Assembly: GCA_947462335.1 (NCBI GenBank)
Contig: OX381709.1
Span: 65,774,609 to 65,838,608 of the forward strand
DNA: 64,000 nucleotides
From: Harmothoe impar
Lineage: Eukaryota > Annelida > Polychaeta > Phyllodocida > Polynoidae
Direction of reading: 5' to 3'
The position numbers and the translations under genes are program-made. Shown in pieces: positions 1 through 12,700 of the stretch. Below the pieces are notes generated by a model. It had not been told where the DNA came from and made no database searches. It saw nothing but the letters and a program-made list of their open reading frames with translations. How positions within the stretch are numbered: the first letter of the stretch is position 1; each line of letters opens with the position of its first letter.

Positions 1-34
1 CAATAAACAAATTCAATTCAAGTTTCTGATATCA

Positions 35-38
<4 letters not shown>

Positions 39-110
<72 letters not shown>
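39..110. repeat. (TA)n microsatellite
   Basis: This is an uninterrupted run of about 36 TA dinucleotides. It is a simple repeat with no sign of function, and its length is likely polymorphic. Confidence 0.97.
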
Positions 111-111
<1 letters not shown>

Positions 112-117
<6 letters not shown>

Positions 118-3100
118 CAGCTTCCTTGTGATATCGCCCCTTCTTGCCTTCACGACTTCTAGGTGATTCTACTAGTCACCAGGGAAATGCTTACACAGCC
201 ATGGGTCTAGAGGGTCTATTCGGGCAGGAGGTACATAAAACTTCAAGGGAAGGGATACCATGTAGAAATTCAAGGAATTAGTCAGGTCTCAAAGCGGATC
301 CTTCAATTTGGACAGCCGGCCTCCTGGTGAACTTTTCACCCTGGTGTATAGGTATTTTCATGAGTAGAGCTGCTCAGAGCTGCTCGCTGCTGCTCATGTC
401 AGCTGATCAGGACCACGTGCCTTATCAGCCCCGGGCGGCAGGCATTCAGGGGCTGCTCACTAATGCCTCCTGGCAGAATTAATTAACAAACGCAACGGGC
501 TGAAGTAGGCACCGTCTCGGACAACCGGGTGGCGGTCACTTCTAATGATAAACTACTAGCCCAGACAGGCTGTGCGTGCGTATAGAAGTAATTGGTGGGA
601 TTGGGAGGGATGGGGGGAAGGAGATGTGTTTGTGTGGATTAGGGTGGGGCTGGGGAGCAGCCGTGTACCTGGTCAACCTCTACCTGGATTGAACCTTGCT
701 CCACAGGATCTAGACGATGCATCCACTCACCTGACCTCCTGGTATATATTTGACTGTATGTAGGGCTACCCACGGCGGCCTTGGTGGTTAAGTGCTAAGG
801 TGTGACACAGATTGGCTGGGAAGCAGCTGATAGCGCTGCGTCTTCTTCTTTGCTCATGCTGGAGTAGTCCCTGCTGGAACTGTTCTAATTGAGGAGGGTG
901 GGGGGGGGGGGGGGAGGCAATGGGTAGTGGTCCTCTGTCACATTGCCTTCAGCACTGCCGACAGTGATCATTCAGTCCGAGGACGGCAGTGTGACAGGGT
1001 ACCGAAATCAGCACTGTAGGCAGGCCAATTTATGGTGATTGCATGTGCGAACCCTAAACGACCAGGTGTCGACCGGAAGCAGCTGTGACTTTATGATGGA
1101 AGGTCATGAGCTATCAACGCTCCGCAATTAATACAGCCTTACAGGATGGCGTTGTTCGGGAGGCGACGCTCCATGTAGCGGAGTGGCCTATACGGATAAT
1201 GTGAGAATTATACTTATTTATTGGTATAATTCCCACCATCAATGGATGTGTATTGCATTATAATCGTTAGGATCCATAAAGTGAAGTTATATTTTAAAGT
1301 TTTTAGTTCATTTAAGATCAATCCTATCACCGCACACCTTGTATATATGATTGTTGGTAAGTGGACATTCGCGGAGTTGGCGAGGTGAGATGCCGTGAGG
1401 TGTCACCGTCGGTCTTGTTGCCTGCTCCCCGTACATGGCCTGCTAACCACCAGCCACCTTCCCCGTACCAGCTCCGTGTTGTCAGGCCAGCCTGTGGGGT
1501 CCTATGAGCTGCTCCGAGCACCTTATAACAAGGTCACTCATACATCATCCGTTCTGGGCCCTATCGAATGGCTTGTTGAAGTCTCCCAAAGGGGACGTGG
1601 TCAGTGAAGCTGATCATTGTGAGTAGTATATAGAACTGTGGGTGCTACCTCACCCCTGGTCTCAGGGACTACCCGCAACAACTACAACATTTATAGGCAG
1701 TGCATACTCAGTCACCAACCCTCCTCAGACCGTGACAACATGCCGAACGTGATCTATGGTGTTCTGACCCACCTTATGTATAATAGTGTGTAAAAAGATG
1801 GAGGTTTCCTTGAAGGAGAGGATCTGACGATACATATGATATGGGTTGGCATATAAATCGATTATGGGGTCTTTTCAAGAGACGGAGACATATTGGGTGA
1901 GGAATGTTCTCTCCTCTCAACAACTGATATTATGTTAGGTATCCTCATCATAGAATAGAAAAATACAGAAAGAAAAAGGGAAGAATTCCTGCTGAGATCA
2001 CTATTGGCAGATGGGGTGTGTAGGAGGCCCTGCAGTTTGGGTGTAGTCGCTGGAGAGCAAGGACGGGGGGCAGGGCTTATCAGGGAGGGCATTAGGGTGA
2101 TTATTGGATGCCCCCTCCGCTGCTGCCTGTTATCTCCCATAAACCAAGTCCAATGAAAAGACCTACCATCGTCGTCCAGCCTCCCCCTGCCACTCCCTGC
2201 AGGCCAATGGAATAACGCCTATTAGAATAACCTAGATGGTGTGCACCAACGACTAGGTCAGAAGGCCATGTGGGAAGGAATTAAAAAGGACATTTAATCA
2301 TTGTATATGGCCGGCACTGAAGCCAGTTTTAAATTGCCCTGTGGTTTCACGACATTTATGTTCTCATACACAACAGTGTGATCAGGAGATTGAGCACACC
2401 AAGGGTCACTTTATCCCTTTGATCGAAACCTGATTGTATGGTGATATTAAATTGTGCACAATCTAGAAGATCTCCCAATTCCATCTGGAAAGAAACAGTA
2501 GGATAGGGAATGTGTTGAAACAGTTCTAAGGGGATTTTTCTCTTTACAATTTGGTCCAATTGTGTACTCATGTGGAGAAAGACCTTGTGAAACACTTTAT
2601 GATAAAACATAATAGAATGATTTCCGGAAGGCACAACGATTCTTCAAAACCTTAGAAAGCTCACCATTTGCACACAATGCGTCCATAAAGAAAATAATCA
2701 TTTTCCCATATTGCCTAAGATGTATGCAATAAATGGGGGCTATTGTGAGCTAAAAATAATGATTTCCAAGCCTCATGCAATGCAAGGTAATATAAGCTCT
2801 GCCATACAATAAAATCGCCTAGATTTCCTCATAAAACATGGCTAATGAACATCTACATCCATAGTCATATGAATAGGAACACCTGTGCTGTGGAGTTAGT
2901 GGGGGTTAGCTCGCCAAGCGCTGTACTATAATTCATGTAATCATTCATAGCAGTGCGTGTGGCAGAGACCTTCGTTGCGTCTACCTTTCCAAAACCTTTG
3001 CTTGGTGACTTGGCTGACAGGTTTGGGTGTGCTGTCTACATAAACAAATGTAGGTAATTAGTGCCATGAGAGGGGGTCCGGGTGATTATAGCTTCCTCCA

Positions 3101-3658
3101 GTGTGCCCACTGGCCCGCCCACAGCCACACTGACAGTGTGGGCGCGGTTTGCCAGCTGCTGTTGTCTTAATATGCTTCTCGCGTGCCACAGCAGCCATCG
3201 GTTACAAGCCACACCTCTCTACACACATACACATGCACTCATATGGTGCCCTGTGATGGGCCAAGGTACGTGGGAGACGTTGGGCAATAGCATGCATTCC
3301 CACAAAGTGTTTGTATGAAATATCCCTTCCTTTGTGAATCCAACAAGGTATTGTAGGAGATTGAATCATATTTCCATTGCCAAGTTACAAAACCCACACA
3401 CGCAGAAGGTGCTGCAGCAAATATTGCTTTTCCAATTATTCTGATTTATGGTTATAGCATTACCGGACGGGGTGTTGATATACTATTTATTGATAGCAGC
3501 AGTTATGAATTAGCCATCCCGTGGTGTGGGTAATGTGAAAAGATACATTGAGAGTAGTATGTGACTGTATGTTAGTACAGAAGCAGTGTCAACATGTGTA
3601 ACTCGCCGTCAGTGTTTCCTCTTCACTGCGTCAGAACTAATGGTAAGCCTAACTGGGG
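112..3658. other. Intergenic, no gene recognised
   Basis: Open frames here are short and lack family motifs or convincing splice sites. Visible items are a G15 run at 900-914 and three copies of the recurrent 9-mer GAGCTGCTC at 367, 377 and 1506. A GC-rich block around 360-520 ends in AATTAATTAA-type homeodomain sites, which looks more like regulatory than coding DNA. Confidence 0.6.
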
Positions 3659-4189
3659 CTATCTGGGAGTTTGGGTCTGTGGGGGTTCAGATAGGGGTTG
3701 AGAGATCTGTGAATTGTCTGTTTTTGCCTGGTATAGATCTTGGACGACTTGGCTGATAGCAGCGTCCGGGGGCGGAGGCCGGAGGGCGGGGTGGGGCTGG
3801 GGATAAAGACAAGTCTCGTTATCTTTACGCACCATTTGATGCACTAGGGTATCAGTGGGCGTATCAGTGACTGGTGACGGCAACCAACCACGACCTGAGC
3901 TGCCATCCCTGCTGGCAACTGCCGCGCATGTCACCGTAGCGACATTAACAATGCTCCACATCGACTCTAGAAAATGTTCTGAAGACAGAACCTCGTAAGA
4001 ACCCTTTGTTCTAATAACACCAATTGCCCTTATACCACAGTACCTGAGAGATATTTGACCATTATGGGTCATCAAACAATACTTTACGTGTTGATACCAA
4101 TCCTCGGTCTCCCGTGATGACCAATAAGAAGCCAAAGACAAAAGAGTCAGCACCAGGACAATGCTTACAAGCTGCCTCCTCCTACTCAT
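3659..4189 (-). CDS. Possible single-exon ORF or first exon with signal anchor
   Basis: The frame is 176 codons from an ATG. It opens with a basic cluster (MSRRRQ) followed by a hydrophobic stretch of about 17 residues (roughly 7-23), the layout of a signal peptide or a type II signal anchor. The next 65 residues are mixed and contain two cysteines; the C-terminal third is rich in proline, serine and threonine. I recognise no family. A splice donor at an internal CAG|GT would shorten it to about 50 residues. The length is only modestly above chance for this base composition. It may be a real secreted or membrane protein exon, or a fortuitous frame. Confidence 0.22.
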   Translation of the reverse strand: MSRRRQLVSIVLVLTLLSLASYWSSRETEDWYQHVKYCLMTHNGQISLRYCGIRAIGVIRTKGSYEVLSSEHFLESMWSIVNVATVTCAAVASRDGSSGRGWLPSPVTDTPTDTLVHQMVRKDNETCLYPQPHPALRPPPPDAAISQVVQDLYQAKTDNSQISQPLSEPPQTQTPR

Positions 4190-7100
4190 ATCAATTTAAT
4201 GAGATCCCATTCAACTCTGGGCGGGATGCTGTCCTGGTCTAAGAACCTGCAGTGACCTGGAGGGGTCAGAGTGGCATGAGTCAGCCTCAACAATGTCAAT
4301 GCCGGTATAGCAAACTAGTCATAGACCTCCCAAAACCCCTATGTCCATGAATTCGGATATAACTGATTATCGTCTCCTTCTGAGAAGGCGTTTCCCTGTC
4401 TATGTATTGAGTTTCTTACATTGGGATTCAACTATGTTGGCTACTGATGATGACTACAGACTGTATAGGACCCCCAGTCAGTAGACTGTTACTATACATG
4501 TCCATTCTGTTATAGTTGTTATTTATTCTAGGCCAGACTCCCATGATGAGTTGTCTGAGAGACCAGTTATACTTTGATGCAGTGTGTGAGAGCACCGATG
4601 TGGGAAAATATGAACAGTTGAGAAAAAAAGATTTTGTGGCGTCATGCAAAGTGATCCACAAGTGTGTGCTTGTCGCCGCAGCCACCGGACAAACAAAGGC
4701 AGACCTGGGCGACCGGCAGGTTTCCATCCCTCCTCTTTCATGCAGGAATAATCGTACTCGTCTTAAATCCTGGATATTTTGTGGAGATCTGAGACGTGCA
4801 TTTTTATCGGAGTGCCCATTGAGTTGCTTTTAGCGCCGTGTGTTATGTGTGCTGGTGTGCTGGGAAGGAGGAGGTAGAAGGGTGGCTCAGCAGCAGAAAA
4901 GCCAGCCGTTCCAGCCGCCCCTGTTTCAACCACGGTGGTCGTGAGGACGGGGCGTTTTAATCCCCTCAGTAATGCCGCGTGAATTGATTAAGAGATCACA
5001 GGAACCGTATTTACCAAAGCTTGTGTGTTTCAGCAGTGATCTGATTAGCATAGACCCCCGTGTAGGCAGGGTGGAAGGGGGTTAGACTGTTAGAAACTCA
5101 CGCTACCCTCACCCCCCCCCCCCACTCCACCCCAACATCCCTCTCAGACCAGGCACCCACCACCCTCATAACCCACCAAAATCAAACCCAGTCCACTCGC
5201 CGTTTCGGACATGCGCTACTGGAATTTAAAGAAAAAGACTCGATCCCAAGTTAGCAAAAAGAGACCTTCTGCTTAAAAAGGTGGATCAAAAAGGGGCATT
5301 CATCTCCACAAAGTTTGCAAACAACCTGATACCGGGCATGCAGCTGCAGCTGCTGGATCCAACTCTTACTGTGAGGGTTGATCCATATTCATCCCATATT
5401 TCTCTTGTCTAGCTATCTAGATGCTCATACCGATAATCAAACAAGATTGACTGATATCAATGTGTAATATGTGATTTCACCCTATAGGGGACAGTACACG
5501 GATTAAGCGCCTTTCTCAAACAAAGGTGTACTGTTAGAGGAAGCCCATATATATAGTATTTAAATCTCTGGCTGGCAAGCGTTATTATATAAAGAATCTT
5601 AGCAACCATTCTCGAATCTATATCCTCTTTTGAGAGCCAGGTCTAGTCTCTAGCTGCCTTTCAATAGAAGCTAGAGATCTAAGTGTATGACAAGCACACA
5701 ATGCAGGCATTTTAATTCCAAGACACCTGAGATGGTCTCCATGCATCACTTTTGCTCTAGTGTATGCGGCATGGACAATGTACCTAAAATATTGGATTTC
5801 ATAGTCGCATCATGCTATACCTTATACATTGTATTAATAAACAGAACAGTAAGCATTGCCTAAAACCGGTCGTCCACTGAGCGATGGAATAGGTTTCGTC
5901 TACCACAATCTAATTCTTATGATATTCTATTTAGAAAATGATGTATTAATGAGGAGCATCTCAACTTTTCAACTTATCATAGGACATGTTTAATATCCCT
6001 CCATATTGAATAATAAACAGTGCTCTTTCATTCCCATGATTTCCAACTTGCGACATCTCACGGGAATTATGACGTTAAATTAAACGACCAAATGAAGGCA
6101 TTCTGAGTCTGTGCAGTTGCCATCTGCCTTTTTATTGAGCCCTTTCTTACTTGTATTATTTTTGGTCTGTGGATGGGCCAGGATTTGCACGGTATTACAC
6201 CACAGCTGACTGTCTTTCACTCCATCAACGCCAGGCGACACAAAGCCTCCCTGTCGGGTTAAGCACCGAGTCGATCCTTTGATAGTAGAGGCCATGTGAT
6301 AAGTGGTAATCGATGATCTCCATCTGTCACTGGCACCCACAGGGCTGTCATGCACAGAGAGTTGACTGCACAAAGGGGGCAAGAATGGAGAGATGGAGTA
6401 ACAGTTCTTGGGTAGGAAAGACCAGGCATAATAGGGAGGTGACGGATTGGTCCACAAATTTCCTCAGAGTCAATTGATGATCCCTCACCATTAACCCCGA
6501 CGTGGCCAGTACTTAAGCATTCCATCTTCGCCCAATATAGGTATAGATGCATGTGTATGCATCATATTGCAATATCGCCTCCGCAGGTACACGGGGCCAA
6601 TGTTCAGGAACTGAAAGCTATCACCAAACAGCTATATCTTATTTTTGAGATCATTGAATCGGACAGTGAATTTGAGATCCATGTGCCTGATTCCTAAGGA
6701 TAACGTCTAATTTCAAGTTTGAACTTCTTTTATTGGTATCCTTTTATAAAATATTCTTCATGTACAATTTCAGTCTGGCATCCGGAGATATTAAAATAAG
6801 TTCAGGTGACATAGCTTCATGGATGGGATGGGATGGAATACTAACGGTATAGTGCCGTCTAATAGATACCTTCTAGTGAAATAAAGCACATGGCTATTCA
6901 ACTATTTTTAACCCAAGAAGTAAGTGTGCAATAACCTATATGGATAGAACTTTCTTGTTTCTTCTGAATAATACATACTACCAGATACACTCCCCCACCG
7001 ATACCATGTTGGTCAAATCCCTATCAAAAATCTTTCAAAAAATAACGTGTGTCACACTAATTCATATTGACACACAACCTGTCTGCCTAGCTGAAATTCT

Positions 7101-7279
7101 GATTAATCTTTTAGGTGTTACACATTGAGTAACCTTCTCGCCAGGCAGTTTCGATGTTGGGTCTTTGGGAATTAAGACTCCAAAATATTTGACAAACCAA
7201 TTATAAGCAACCTGCTTGAACCAGGGGGGTCAGGGTGAAATTATCTATACACCTAATGAAGGGTTGACAATAAAATGGT
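4190..7279. other. Intergenic, nothing recognised
   Basis: The stretch is AT-rich with only short random open frames. It holds a C-rich run near 5112-5123 and scattered homeodomain-type TAAT motifs. No exon, RNA gene or repeat family could be supported. Confidence 0.55.
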
Positions 7280-8045
7280 GAAGTAGCTAGTGGGGTGCAT
7301 GAGTCTTCCCACCAGCGGCCCTGCTGTACATCAGATTATGTAATTAGTGCTCCATCCTCCTGCCCTGAGTTCCGTAATTACAGGTGGACAGGCTTTGCAC
7401 CATCACCTCAATTTATGCCCACCAGATGCTAATCTAATGTTGGTGATGGGTGTAGTGGGGCAGAAGTCAGGAATGGTATATTCTGCGGCTTGATGAGGCA
7501 GGTGCACCAGGATGCTCCACAGCTTTTGTCATATGCCCAGGGAGCAACGGCCCTGTTCGGATAGACCTAGAGGCTGCAAATGGACTCTGCAGCAGTCCTG
7601 CCACATGCAAGGTACTCCTGGTGGACAGGCAATATTAGGTGTGAGATTAATATCTAGCTGTGTCATACAGTCCTGCCAGAGGCTGTATGCAGGACTGCGT
7701 AGAATATGTCTTTCCTTCATATACAAGAGATATATGTAAATACTGCCTATCCTGCCTTGTATAGAGAGTCGTATGGTGCTCTGTGCCAGACATTGTGCTA
7801 ATGCAATTTAGTCCTGTAGTTGCTAAATTCGTTTCGGTGAGGATATAACTCCCCACTACCCTGTCGATTCTGACTGCTGCAACTCTAGCGAACTCCGTTG
7901 GACTTCACTTGCTATTGCAATGTCCTTTATCAGTGGTCTTTATATATTATAATTTTCAAAACTATTATCCCCTGGGCACTTTTTGATGTATTTGTAGCCA
8001 ACCTTTCTGTTTTGAAAACTCATCTAACATTACCTGGTCGGGGAA
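7280..8045. repeat. Copy 1 of a diverged tandem non-coding duplication
   Basis: This block aligns, with indels, to the block starting near 8215. Both contain the identical 18-mer ATCAGATTATGTAATTAG (7330 and 8272), then matching segments around AATGGTATATTCTG and GGCTTGA.GAGGCAGGTGC, and later a shared CTCCCCACT...TGCTATTG.AATG.CCTTTAT region. Reading frames are not conserved between copies, which argues against coding function. The preserved TAATTA and E-box-like CAGGTG motifs suggest duplicated cis-regulatory DNA or an old transposon. Confidence 0.75.
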
Positions 8046-8214
8046 GCATTCACCACTATATTAGAGATATTCAATAGAATTAAAGGCAGTTCTTGCAACT
8101 TTAGTGTTGCTTGCATAATGCACTCATGTTAATGTTGAGCCCTTTCTCAGTTGATGTACCTCGAGCTTGGTCGTATTGCCTAGAGATGAGGGTTAGCAAT
8201 GAGAAGGGAGGAGC

Positions 8215-9065
8215 CGAGGGATACTGTGTGAGTCTTGATTCATGTCCTCTTTCGCAGCCGACCTGCTACACATCAGATTATGTAATTAGCGCTAGGTTCA
8301 CCTGCCGTGATTGCCACAATTAGTGGTGGACAGAGATCGCACCATTGCCTCGATTTATGCAAATCTAATGTTGGTCGTGAGTGTTGTAGGGCAGATGTCA
8401 GTAATGGTATATTCTGTGGCTTGACGAGGCAGGTGCCCAGTATGGTCCATGTCTGCTGTTCTTATTCCCAGGAAGGCATGAGTCCTTAGTACTTTCAAAC
8501 AGCTAAGCACTGTTCAAACAGCCAGTGAACTATGACACGTATACACGTCTGGAGTCTAAAAACATTATATATTAGGTGTGAGATACACATGTACAGTACT
8601 GCAAGTGAAACATCTGTGAGCTGCATCTGTGCAGAATAAGAGCGTACCCCCACAAAAAAAAGTGTATGGGAAATGCAGAGAAAGGCTGCTACACAGTAAG
8701 GCAAGGGGATCAGTGCCGATGGAAATCATATACTTAGTTAACTCAGTGTAAATTTCTGCGTTCAATTAATTAGATAAAATGTTTTGCAAACACTATACCC
8801 ATCCTCCTTTGCATATGCAGTCCTGTTCTACAGCATGTATTGTTCTAATACAATAATTATATCTTAGTAGATGTTATATTTGCTTTGGTAATGACATGGC
8901 TCCCCACTGACAATCCCTCTCTTTCACACGTGGGACAGCTGCAATTCTAGTGGCATGCACTGCTGTCCCTTTGGGCTTCAATCTGCTATTGGAATGGCCT
9001 TTATTTCTGATGATTCAAACACTATCATCTCTTGTGCCCTTTCATACAATTTATAGGGAGACGTA
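8215..9065. repeat. Copy 2 of the tandem non-coding duplication
   Basis: This is the second copy of the preceding block, about 0.94 kb downstream at its left end and about 1.05 kb at its right end, so there has been internal insertion or deletion. The conserved islands are separated by unalignable sequence. A partial third copy of the right end appears at 9657-9745. Confidence 0.75.
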
Positions 9066-9656
9066 GGAATAATATCAAAAAGTCTCATGCTGTGGTCTCT
9101 TGACATATTACTCTTGCTGATTTAATCAGACCAATGGCAAATAATTCCTCCACCTGCAGATGGTATCTCTGCAGAGCTTTTGGTGCCATAAAGCCAGTAG
9201 GACACACTGGGAAATAGCCGGATAGTATTTGGAGACATAAACAACGACAGTGTCTAGACTGATACAATTGTATGTGAATAGTTGTAGCCATGATCAGCTG
9301 TTTATGCCTCAGCTTTATTCTATTGTACCAATAAATACATCAGATTCTGTCTGTGAACGGTACCAAGGCATGTACTATCCCATTTTAATAGAGTTACCAT
9401 TGCATGACATGCTGATAATATGGCAAAAGGCCACTGCAGGCACATACGAATATTATACATTCAATTACCTAATCACTCTGTACCCGCACATTGTATGTCA
9501 TTTAGTGTTGGCATCTATACATGAACAAACAGAAAATAACTTGCTAGAATGAAAATAGTCAAATCCCACTCTTTAATAATTGTTATAGCCTACAGATACA
9601 AATGCATTGGTTTCACACAAAAATGAAGATTCCTACTTCTGGAGACAGATAGGGTT

Positions 9657-9745
9657 ATTTGCCTCTCCCTATCTTAGTTGATGGTATACAATTATTTTGT
9701 ATCTTTTGTTCTCCCTTCTATTTTGAAGACTCATCTAAAATTACG
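9657..9745. repeat. Partial third copy of the 7.3/8.2 kb repeat
   Basis: The segment has CTTAGTTGATG followed by TTTTGAAGACTCATCTAAAATTAC. This matches CTCAGTTGATG (about 8147) and TTTTGAAAACTCATCTAACATTAC (about 8012). It indicates repeated local duplication in the 7.3-9.7 kb interval. Confidence 0.5.
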
Positions 9746-12700
9746 CAGAACAAAGTCTACTTTCAAATCATAATTCAGTTACATACTACTATCACCAACC
9801 AGCTGATCTCAATTATTGGCAGCCCAACAGCACATGTAGCATGGTAAGGGGTTCCGCCAAGATCGTACTTCGATCGACCGGCCAGAATAGATATGAAAGG
9901 CAGGGCTTGGCTCTTCATCAGGTTTAATGGGTGTGTTTACAACCCGCCAATTTCAACAGGCTCTACACCAGTGATAACCCTGATTCCCTGGGTGCATGTT
10001 GGACAGTGTAGACACAAAGAGTGCCACCATTTGCAATTGTGCGACAGTAATAAGTAGAAAGGCTATTGGTTTGTCCAGCTGATTAGCTGGAACATGGGAT
10101 AGGAGAGGTGCTCGGGTTCTGATGGAATGCCGCTTTTGTTGTCCTAACTTGAGCCAGGGTTATCGACCTACTCCCAACTGTTCTTATGCCATTTAGTCTT
10201 CGGAGCAATTGTCAGTTAATTTAGGGAGGAAGAAGATAAATTCACCACTTTGTCACAGTGATCCCACCAAAGCAGTTTCTGTAACTTGATTTGTGCTTTC
10301 ATAATGGAGGGAGTACTTACAGTCTTATAGTAACGAAGGTGAAGTGCACATGTTCTATTTGTGTTACAGACTTTGAATGATGTTTAATGAAACGTTGTAC
10401 AAGATTCTGCTGGTCCCAAGATTCATTCCACGTTAGTATATGGGATATTAAAGGTTAAAGGGTTCCATGAAATACCCATAAGTAAGGTGGCGCATTTCAT
10501 TTGGTGTCCTATCCATTGACCTTGTAGCATCTTCTTCTATTGGCATTGCCCTTGCACATATAGGACGTATATATAAGGTTGGGCAGCAGAAGAGACCTCG
10601 TTAGAAGTGGGTACATCAAAGCTATACCAAAGCTCTATAAATATAGTATGCTATAAGGGTGCTGTACGTTCCACCTGTTCCTAGCGATCTCCTACTGTAC
10701 CCAGATTTGATGTATCAGGTCTGAGGGCATGCACAATCTTAAAAGCTCGCATTCCTTGTTGTAATCGCCATTTCTGTATAGAACCCACAATTATAACATT
10801 CCAAGGCAATGTCCATCACACTGTATACTCGAGATACCTAATCAAATACTAGCAACGGACATTAGGTGTCCTGCTTTGGCTGGCTAATATTTGCTTCAGT
10901 TACTTAGAGCTCCAGCAAAGATAAATGCCATGGGGTTGAAGGCGCCGGGTTGGAAGCCCTGTGGGCACAGCGGCTAGTCCCTCCAAGGAGAAGCACTCGT
11001 GAGGAGTTAATAGCTAACAGTCAAAGAAGAATGCATCACAGTTGGCAACTTATGGAGCCGCTTGCCGAAGCCAAGGCTACCTGTTTAAAGCCATGTAAGT
11101 GACATGTGTAAAAAAAAAGGATATAAAGCATGATCATATATATATATATGGTCCATATACCTAGGCAAAATGCACATGTAGGAACAAACAGATGGCTGTC
11201 GTTATCAGTAAAACGCCCATAGGGTGGAAACTATTGTGCAAGGGTGGTTCCAGGTATGTTATCGCTTGCGGCTTTGAATGAAAGTCAAATATTATTCTCA
11301 GATGGTATACTCATCTTGGTGTGTCTTGTTTTAAATTTATCATATTTCATTCGGTGCGACAATTCAGCTTGGCAAAATTGGCATATGACCACATGCACCC
11401 TGAGTGTTTCAGTCGTGTACCTGATTGCATCTTTCTATTCAGACCTGCCCCCACCCAATAACAACGTTTAATTTATGTGCGATGTTTATATGGGAGATAA
11501 TCAATATTAGGGGGCTTACACGACTTTTGATATAGTACATTAGCTCAGCTCCTAATCTTTTAATGAAAGCAATTTTCTTCTGATTGCATTGTATACATAT
11601 TTATGATGTTTAGCCTGTAGAATCTAGGAGGAATTTGAAGCAAGAATGTACGATGGCAGAAACATGTTGCTCTGGTGCACCCATAGGTGAGGCTATTCAG
11701 CTATGTCTTCCTCAAGTATGCTTTCCGATTATAAACCCTCGGGGGAGTTATCTCAGGGGTTAAAGGGGTATATTGACATTAATAATATTACGTGCATAGC
11801 TGGGATTCTATGAAATGACGCAGAACCTTATGGAATAGAACGGGACAGAGAAGGTCACCTGTGGGTGAAGGTAGCAGAGAGGCGGTGAGTCAGGCAGGAA
11901 GTTGAGTGATGTGGCCATAACGAACCTACCTGGGGCCGGGAATGTCAGACAGGTGTGTGCTGGAGGAAACTCCCTGGAGGAGTCTACTCCATGCAGCACC
12001 TACCTGCCCCAGCTCACACCCCTACGGCACTTACTCAGTGCTTCTACACATACCTACTGCTAACCACTGCCTGTCCATACCGTAGTAGTGCACGGGCACC
12101 CGGAGGCATGTGCGACCAGTCGCCCTTCTTCTATAGAGCCACTACTTGTCAGAAAGTATGATGAAAAAATGTAGCAGGATCCCCCCCCCCTTCCCCTCCC
12201 ACGGAGAGCCGGGAGAGGCTAGACTGGTGCACCCAGTGTGTGCGGTCGGACTGTCGGTGTGTTTGTGTGGACTAGTGGAATTTAGACGAGCAGTGTCTGG
12301 GAGGGTGTGTACCTTTTTAATTGGCCCTTTCCAAAGAACATGCTTGCTTTGGATGACTGCCATATCATGTTTCTTTCGCGTATAATACGAGAAAATATGA
12401 TTAATCAATATATAAAAGCTGTAACCGTCTTAAACCGTATAATACTTTCTGATCAAGCATCAGTAATTGGATGGTCTTTATATTCATCATACTTATGTAT
12501 CTTTATGACAATGCATAGCAAAATTGCTGTTACTGTTGGCATTGATGTCAGAAATTGAGATGACAAATGCATGTACATTAATGGGTTAACTACAGTTCAG
12601 GTATATAAAGATATATAACAGCAGTAGGCAAAAATGATATCTCCATAGCCCCGACCCCTTATCTATGTGGGTGTATACATATCCGTGAGCTGCTCGTCGG

